Assembly (NCBI GenBank): GCA_946811185.2
Contig: OX328109.1
Location: forward strand, 4,774,001 to 4,838,000
Source of the DNA: Hippopus hippopus
Lineage: Eukaryota; Mollusca; Bivalvia; Cardiida; Cardiidae
Direction: 5' to 3'
Length of the DNA stretch: 64,000 bases
Under the pieces are notes generated by a model that searched no databases, had not been told where the DNA came from, and worked only from the letters and a program-made list of their open reading frames with translations. The position numbers and the translations under genes were made by a program. Positions 57,746-64,000 of this stretch are shown here, piece after piece (the stretch's first letter is position 1; each line of letters opens with the position of its first letter).

Positions 57746-58490
57746 AACCATACAAAGTAACCAAGCAGCTCTAAGGTTTTGATCATTAAGTCCAAAGATT
57801 TTGTCATGTTGTAAAGAATTAATCTATTTAGGACTTAACGCGTTAGCGTACATGAAAGTTAATTAACTAGTGTATGCCTGGATTGGTTATTGATGAAGAT
57901 CGATTCACTTTGAACACTGATCGATTGATTGATTGCCTGACTTACAAATATTCAATCAACTTTTCAACTTTGAATAGAAATCTCCGATATTTTCATACTT
58001 ATGGGTTATAAGTCAGCGGTAACAGTTTTATCTGTGTTAAGATAGTTTTGTGAATGGAAAAATGATGGACGATTTAAATGGGTAAGTTTGGAGTTTGATT
58101 AGTATATAGGCTTTCTGTGTCTGTCCGTCTGTGTGTCTGTCTTTCTGTGTCTATCTCGCTGTCTCTTATTCTCTATCTCTTTCCCTACCTTCCTTGCTCA
58201 GTAAGCAGCTTTTCATCTTAATAAAGTCTATCAGTCGTGGTGGAAGTCGCACTATTGTTTTCGCCGTAATTTAAAAAGGAGAGAGAGAGAGAGACGGACG
58301 GACGGACGTAGAGGGTGGCGGAGAGAGAGAGAAAGAGAAAGAGAGACAAAGACACACAGAGAGACGGAGAGAGAAACGGGGAGAGAGAGAGAGAGGGGGG
58401 GGGGAGGAAACAGACAGCTACCAAACCTCAATGAGAGATGCTTTTACCCATTATCAAATTTTTAACGACTGGGAGGAAGAAAACTTGAAA
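57746..58490. other. No gene seen; CT- and GA-rich microsatellites
   Basis: CT/GT-rich run at about 58110-58195 and a GA-rich run with GGACGGACGGACG at 58277-58405. Nothing else recognised. Confidence 0.5.
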
Positions 58491-58770
58491 TCAGTGGGGG
58501 GACAGAGGGAAAAAGCTGGCATCCAGCTGGCAACCAGTATTTTCTTCTTTTCCCACGATGTTTTCATCCCTTTTTGAGGGAGAGAAGTCTCCTGAATTAA
58601 GACGAATTTAATTTGTCGCTTGCCAGTGCTTCAAAACTTGGATAGGTCTAGAAATTTTCAGTTTGAAAAACAGTTAATTCTTTTACCAGAAATTCCCGAG
58701 TTTTAACGACCCTAAAAAATGAGGGCGTTTGGAAACATTGTGCGGAAAGGAGAAAATGCTGGTAATCAGT
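58490..58770. repeat. Degenerate family B hairpin copies
   Basis: A degraded palindrome at 58495-58563 and a half copy at 58730-58762 (GGAAAGGAGAAAATGCTGGT). Confidence 0.6.
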
Positions 58771-58807
58771 GGGTTAACTATATGTATATGTACCTGTAAA
58801 TCAGCCA

Positions 58808-59042
58808 TACTCTATGGAAAGGGGCCTTAATGCATCTGCGAAAAGTATCGACCCAGGTCAGCCTGCGCAGTCCGCGCAGGCTGACCTGGGTCGAAACTTT
58901 TTGCTATTGGTCCGTTTTCTGCATGTCTAAGGACCAGCCTACCTGAGGATTCAGTCGGCTGTTAGACAAAGTGGATTTTATAGATCCATAATTGTTTGGT
59001 GTCGGAGATGCATTAAACCCCCTTTTTCCAGAGCATGGCTCA
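58808..59042 (+). repeat. Repeat family C, copy 6
   Basis: CATCTGCGAAAAGTATCGACC and a near-perfect central palindrome around GCGCAGTCCGCGC. Confidence 0.75.
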
Positions 59043-59174
59043 AATTTATTAGATAAGTGTTAATCTTTTACCACACGACATAATTATAGACTGGTCCATT
59101 TTGAAAGCATTTCAAGTAAAAAACAAAAACATGAATGTGGGTGAAGTTTTGAGACTTGTCTTTGAAATGTAAGA

Positions 59175-59239
59175 AGACATGTGGGAAAAGGAGAAAATGC
59201 TGGTTACCAGCATTTTCTCCTTTTCCCACAATGTTTTCA
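59175..59239. repeat. Hairpin repeat family B, copy 8
   Basis: Near-perfect palindrome GTGGGAAAAGGAGAAAATGC and complement. Confidence 0.85.
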
Positions 59240-59502
59240 CAAAGCTATTTTCTTCAGGGTCGTTAAAACTTGGGATTGTATAGCTAAGGGTTTAAGGAGG
59301 GCCTAAATTGAAGAGCTAATTTTTCTAAATATTTAACGAAATCCTTTATGTCGTTAAATCTCTTATTTCAATATTTAAATGCATAATCAAGCCATTTATC
59401 TTTATCCTGCTAAATAACTAAATTAAAAATTTTAATTCGATGGTAAAAACCCAAATATTGCTATTTCAAAGTTATGTTTTGGGGGGAATAATGTCTCCTT
59501 AT

Positions 59503-59568
59503 CGGAGAGTGTAGATCCAAGATCAGACTGCACGTTCTGTGCAGTCTGATCTTGATCTACACTGTCCG
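59503..59568. repeat. Hairpin repeat family A, copy 5
   Basis: Inverted orientation relative to the other copies; the loop reads CACGTTCTGTG. Confidence 0.85.
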
Positions 59569-59681
59569 CAAAAGGTCAGTGAGTCGCGCTTAGCGGCTTA
59601 AGGGTTGATGTTTGATAAGGTCATGGTAAACGCATAAAGTAGTTCGGCACTTCATTACTTCATTTACATATTTAAGCGGCA

Positions 59682-59910
59682 TGCTCTAAGGGAGTTTAAT
59701 GTATCTCCGCGGTGTATGTACCAAGCAAGTTATCACATAATTGTGGTTTTATTAAATCCATCTCGCGTAACATTCGACTGGATCTGGAAGTAGACTGATG
59801 CTTTGCAACACAGAAAATTTAGAAGAAGCAAAAAAAAAATCCGACACATGTCAGCCTGCGCAGAGTCGATACTTTTTGCAGAAGGATTAAGCCCATTTTT
59901 CACGTCTCAT
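59682..59910 (-). repeat. Repeat family C, copy 7
   Basis: Diverged reverse copy lacking half of the central palindrome. Confidence 0.6.
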
Positions 59911-59991
59911 ATACACTCGGCTTTTTTGCCTCAATTTTAAATATTCTTCAAACAATGCAGTGGTCTGGCGACCCTAAATAGGTCAACGGTT

Positions 59992-60066
59992 GAAAACTTT
60001 TTTGGGAAAAAGAAAATACTAGTCACTAGCGGTATTCTCTTTCTTTTTCCCCCACAGTATTTTCTG
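59992..60066. repeat. Hairpin repeat family B, copy 9
   Basis: Diverged palindrome with ACTAGTCACTAGC core. After it, to 60900, I see no gene; a half hairpin lies at 60360-60392 and two TGACGTCA-like sites near 60750-60773. Confidence 0.65.
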
Positions 60067-60902
60067 CTCTTTAAATAACAGCCCCCTATTACAGTCTGCC
60101 ATGTTATATTTGTTGCCTGCATGCGCTTTCAGTGTTGACAGGTCTTAATATTTGTCGTCTGGTAAAGAGTGAATCCTTTAATTGTTATGTTTATAAACAG
60201 GAAGTGAATGGTGCATAACAACCAAAATATGTTTACGCAATGAAAAGTAAACCGGAAATGTCGTTATTTAATGAAAGACAAAATGAAGATCGAAGTAGCC
60301 TGGCTCGGACACACCAAAAACAGTTAAATCAAAAATTGACAAAAGGTGCAATATAAGCTTTTACCATGATTTTCTCCTTTTCCCACAATGTTTGCTTCGA
60401 AAGTATCTTATGCTTAAGCTTATCACCATAGTGACTTTTTGGGGCATATTACCATAATACCAGCTAGTGCAATGAACGATATGAATATTTATGCTACATG
60501 TATATGAATAAATTACTTTATTATACTGCAAAGAAATTTCTCATGATCTGATTGGATAATATGCCCCGAACATATATATCATGTACACTGGCAAAACCAA
60601 CGTAAAAGCAATTTCCCTTTCGGGAACCCCGTATACATGACTACACTATCAACACAACATCCAAAATGGCGGCGTCGATCAAGATTAACATCAAGATTAC
60701 CTTATGCGCCAAGCTGCACGTTTTAGCACGTATTACCGAGGTTTTAGTGACGTCAGTTCCCAGTGACGTCAGTTTTCATTGAATTGGGGCACTCAGAAGG
60801 GAAATTCTACTTCGTCAGCGTGCTCAATTTTTTAAACCAAAGAACAGGTAAAATTCGCTTAACAAACGTTGGAATGGTAAAACTATGCAGTATAATAAAT
60901 TC

Positions 60903-61046
60903 GTTGTACGGTCAGGTGGCAGGGGACTTGGAAACTTGTTCACGGCTGAGGTGAATCATGTCGCCACCTCGCCTTCGGCTCGGGGCAACATGATTCACCA
61001 CAGCCGTGAACAAGTTTCCAAGTCCCCTGCCACCTGACCGTACAAC
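60903..61046. repeat. Long palindrome with about 59-bp arms
   Basis: GTTGTACGGTCAGGTGGCAG ... mirrored by ... CTGCCACCTGACCGTACAAC around a 24-bp GC-rich loop. Only two single-base differences between the arms. Fold-back MITE. Confidence 0.9.
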
Positions 61047-61061
61047 TAATAATGTCATGCT

Positions 61062-61293
61062 TTGCCAATAGGGGGTTTAGAACATCTCCGTGATGCAGTA
61101 TTCCATGCAAGTCATCCTTTAGTTATGGATCCATAAAATCCATTTTGTCTTTCACAGACTGAACCATTGGGCACACTGATCCTTAGACATGCACGAAATG
61201 GACCGTTAGCAAAACATTTCGCGGAATGCGCAGGCTGACCTGGGTCGAAACTTTTTGCAGATGCATTTAAACCACTATTCACAGTACATGGCT
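61062..61293 (-). repeat. Repeat family C, copy 8
   Basis: Reverse copy directly after the palindrome, with GCGCAGGCTGACCTGGGTCG. Confidence 0.65.
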
Positions 61294-61718
61294 CATGTTA
61301 ATGTACATGTATCTGGAAAACATATTGGGGAAAGTAGAATTAAATCATTGCTAATCAATATCTGCTCCTTTTCCTGCATTATTTCTAGAAACTGCCGACA
61401 AGTAACTTGAAGTGAAATGCAGAAACGCTTTCAAAGAAAAAGGAATTTTGTTAGTTCCTCCTCTCTCTCTTCCTGAAAAACTTTGAACTGGAAAGTTTGG
61501 TAATATAATGAAGAAGACGATGACGATGTTAAGGGTACGGGTTAAAATCCGCAGTCATTTTTGAATAATATATCTGTAAAATTTATTACGGGCTGACAAT
61601 ATTTACACAGATTAAAACTGTCAAAGTTCAGCTGGAGCCGAGTCGCACAAATACAGTGCTCAACCCCAAAGAGAAATACTGGGAGAATTTCTCCATATTT
61701 GAACACCAGCCTGGTTAC

Positions 61719-62030
61719 CTTTCACTAAACTGCGTACGCACGAAATTTGCGTTCGCAGTTTTTGTAAGCAAGCATCTAGCAGTTTAGTGAAAGGTATCCT
61801 AAGGCTACATTTCACTAAACTGCGTAGATTTACGCAAATAATTTGTGGTTGTATATACACATATACGATCCCTGCTTTACCCAAAGATACGACCTGGCGT
61901 AAAATTATGCAAATATTTAATCAAATCGTTAAGTAATGCAATTTAGTGAAACTCGTTTTCAGACTTGATGCTTACCTAAACTGCGCACGCAAATTTCGTA
62001 TGTACGCAGTTTAATGAAAGGCAATCATTC
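61719..62030. repeat. MITE-like unit with TTTCACTAAACTGCG ends
   Basis: CCTTTCACTAAACTGCGTACG at the left and its mirror near 62005-62030; internal inverted copies near 61780-61830. Sequence before it (61294-61718) shows only a degenerate family B hairpin. Confidence 0.65.
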
Positions 62031-62084
62031 ACCAACCATTATTATTAACATTTTTAATCTTATTCGCACGAATGGTCTAAGTTT

Positions 62085-62150
62085 GAAAGAAACACAACTT
62101 CTGATTGGTTAAACCAAATGGTTTAGCCAGTCAAAAGTTGTGTTACTTTC
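62085..62150. repeat. Inverted repeat of about 28-bp arms
   Basis: GAAAGAAACACAACTTCTGA and its mirror around a TTGGTTAAACCAAATGG centre. Confidence 0.75.
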
Positions 62151-62269
62151 TAAATCTAGAATCAAACTTATGAAAATGCACATTGCGATTATTTTGATTT
62201 ACTAGTACTTGTGCCCACCGATTAGCGATGGATTAGTTTTACTCCATTTTAATTAAAAATGTATTTACA

Positions 62270-62720
62270 CCACTTTCAACATTATTTCAGTCATATTCAG
62301 GCTAGAACTTACTTATTCATGTCTTTCAAGGGTTTTAACCGGTATCAGGCTTGAACTATGCATTGCCTTGCCCAAGGAAACTCCCATGTGACAATAGCCT
62401 TCGACAAATGATATCCTGATTCATTAATCCTATGCCTTTATCTGCACCACCCTGACCCAGCCAGGTAGCTCAGTGGTTAGCGTATCTGACTCGCGACCAG
62501 GTGGTCACAGGTTCGATGCCCGGTTGAAACAATCTTTCTTTCCGGTGATTTTTCGCCTCCCAACTCTGATGCACGTGAGAAAAGTAGTCAGTGGCTTGAA
62601 AAGAAAGTTATGTCAGTACTAGTGTGAGTAAGCCAGGAAACACATGCGAAGGTGCACTGACCAATGTGATATTACATAAGCTACTAAAATGGCGTTAAAC
62701 TCCAATACAAACAACGAAAA
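62270..62720 (+). repeat. SINE remnants with tRNA-like head
   Basis: A minus-strand second-type SINE fragment (62270-62400) is followed by a plus-strand tRNA-headed unit at 62460 (GGTAGCTCAGTGGTTAGCG and AGGTTCGATGCCC). Its 3' part is duplicated at about 62715-62850. Confidence 0.65.
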
Positions 62721-63106
62721 GTAGTCAGTGGCTTGGAAAGAAAGTTGTGTCAGTACTTGTGTGAGAAAGCCAGGAAAGCCAGGAAACACATGTGTAGGTG
62801 CACTGACCGCCGTGAAATGACTTGAGCTGTTACAACGGCAATGAACTCCAATACAAACAGACAAACGAAACCTCATTCGAAGTACATAATCAGTTTTTGT
62901 GTGACAACCTTGAGCTTTAAGCTGGTTTTTAAGCCCCATCTCATCCCGTAATCCTCCCTATAAATGTAAAACTTGCGTGTTTTATTGGCTGGGATTAGAA
63001 TGCTAAGGTTGCTAAGCACTAGGTCTTAATTCTACCGTTCTATTGTTGTGAATCCACCCTTTACCATACAATCCTGAATTTTAACGAGCCTGGTGAAGAA
63101 GGCTTC

Positions 63107-63177
63107 TGAAAGCATTGTGGGAAAAAGGAGAAAATGCTGGTAACCAGCATTTTCTCCCTTTTCCCACAATGCTTTCT
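63107..63177. repeat. Hairpin repeat family B, copy 10
   Basis: Near-perfect palindrome around GGAGAAAATGCTGGTAACC. Confidence 0.85.
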
Positions 63178-63354
63178 ACCATTTCGAAAGACAAATCCAA
63201 TCGTTGGAGCGGCATTTGATTTGTCGTCTGCGAAAGAGCCATGCTCTGTGAAAAGGGTGTTTAATGCATCTGTGAAAAGTATCGATTCAGGTCAGCCTGT
63301 ACTCAACACATTACCAGATAATCCCGAGTTTTAACGGCCACTGAAAATAGAGCT

Positions 63355-63426
63355 TTTGAAAACTATGTAGGAAGAGAAGAAAATACTGATAACCAGCATT
63401 TTCTCTCCTTCCCACAATGTTTTTCC
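63355..63426. repeat. Hairpin repeat family B, copy 11
   Basis: Diverged palindrome GAAGAGAAGAAAATACTG; a partial family C copy lies just before it (63236-63300). Confidence 0.75.
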
Positions 63427-63504
63427 ATCCTTTAATATACAAGTTGTATCATTTCGGCCAGATTTAGTTTGTTGTCTGCAGATGCTTTAAATTTGGGCCT
63501 GCCG

Positions 63505-63825
63505 AGCCCCGGTAGCTCAGTCTTGAGAGTAGAAACAGAACTTGAGATCAGGTAGTCGCTGGTTCGATCCCCGGCTCGGACAATTTCTTTCGCAGGATTG
63601 ATGATAGTCATTGCGACAGCATTCATTCATGTCTCACTGCTGACCGTTGTTTCGACGATGGTTATGAAGGAAAGAGGCCAGTGGCTTGGAAAGAATATTG
63701 TGCGGAGTACTTGTAAAAGAAACTCCAGGAAAGCGTGGATAAGTGCACTGGCCGCTGCGATATAACTGAAATAATGTTGAAAACGGCGTTAAACACCATA
63801 CAATCTAAGATCAATCAATCTATCT
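63505..63825 (+). repeat. tRNA-headed SINE, copy 4
   Basis: Head GCCCCGGTAGCTCAG (A box) and GCTGGTTCGATCCCCGG (B box), body to GTTAAACACCATACAATC, then an AATCAATC tail. The last 170 bp of the window show nothing. Confidence 0.8.
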
Positions 63826-64000
63826 ATTTGGGCCTGTCGAAATGTTTGTCTTTTGGTAAAAGGGTAAGCTAATCAAGCTGAATTAATTCTACCATTTTGT
63901 TGAAAGGAACAGAATTCATCTTTGAATAAGGTTGCTTTATTTGGCTCATTCAATGCAGTGTACTTATCTTATATAATTCACTAGTGTATTAAGTTATGTT

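Noticed and set aside
60763..60954. 63-codon open frame ending in a palindrome
   Set aside because: Half of it lies in the fold-back repeat and no similarity or signal supports it.
62460..62530. Possible tRNA gene (A and B boxes present)
   Set aside because: No acceptor stem pairing, and the sequence continues into a SINE body; the same holds for the heads at 57450, 63505, 13211 and 56200.

Overview
This is a piece of eukaryotic nuclear DNA, most likely from a bivalve mollusc. I see no recognisable host protein-coding gene. The non-viral sequence is packed with tRNA-headed SINEs, fold-back hairpin repeats and microsatellites. The assignment to a mollusc rests on the style of the repeats (a GCGCAGGCTGACC palindrome family, and SINE heads with A and B boxes next to ATTGATTG tails), which I associate with heterodont bivalves. 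That is memory, not a search.

Three large virus-like elements dominate the window. (1) At 1-8213, and probably further on both sides (up to about 10.3 kb on the right), lies an element bounded by a long inverted repeat. It encodes a 1329-aa protein-primed-type family B DNA polymerase, a CCHC zinc-knuckle protein, a small zinc-ribbon protein, a coiled-coil/basic protein and two unrecognised ORFs. Three of its genes share a near-identical core promoter. Two of them end in near-canonical histone-mRNA-type 3' stem-loops, and one of these is followed by a tandem array of such stem-loops. E2F-like and CRE sites sit in the promoters, so the element looks built for S-phase expression. No capsid gene or integrase is visible within the window. 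(2) At 13447-30262 is a complete, nearly intact Polinton/Maverick (adintovirus-like) with 364-bp terminal inverted repeats, AG...CT ends and a perfect 6-bp target duplication (GACGTC). It carries PolB, retroviral-type integrase, adenain-like protease, FtsK/A32-type ATPase, major and minor capsid proteins, pX-like and pVI-like small virion proteins, a parvovirus-type phospholipase A2, a repeat-built fibre protein and a pair of RING-type proteins. (3) At 36584-52896 is a second Polinton, oriented the same way over its left two thirds, with unrelated 711-bp inverted repeats. Its PolB, protease and integrase are broken, but its virion genes are open.

The two Polintons share virion proteins that are about 90-95% identical by eye. 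They differ strongly in PolB, terminal repeats and accessory genes, and the block minor capsid-ATPase-PLA2-integrase-protease-fibre is inverted between them. Where element 2 replaces the RING pair of element 1, it carries a 564-aa protein that looks like a TATA-binding-protein-like N-terminal half joined to a giant-virus-type single-stranded-DNA-binding C-terminal half with an acidic tail. In both Polintons, almost every start codon is preceded directly by a TATAAA(A) motif, a simple late-promoter-like signal.

Region 8.2-13.4 kb holds tandem repeats, fold-back elements and SINEs. Region 30.3-36.6 kb and everything after 52.9 kb are SINEs, palindromic MITE-like repeats, GA/CT microsatellites and sequence in which I recognise nothing.
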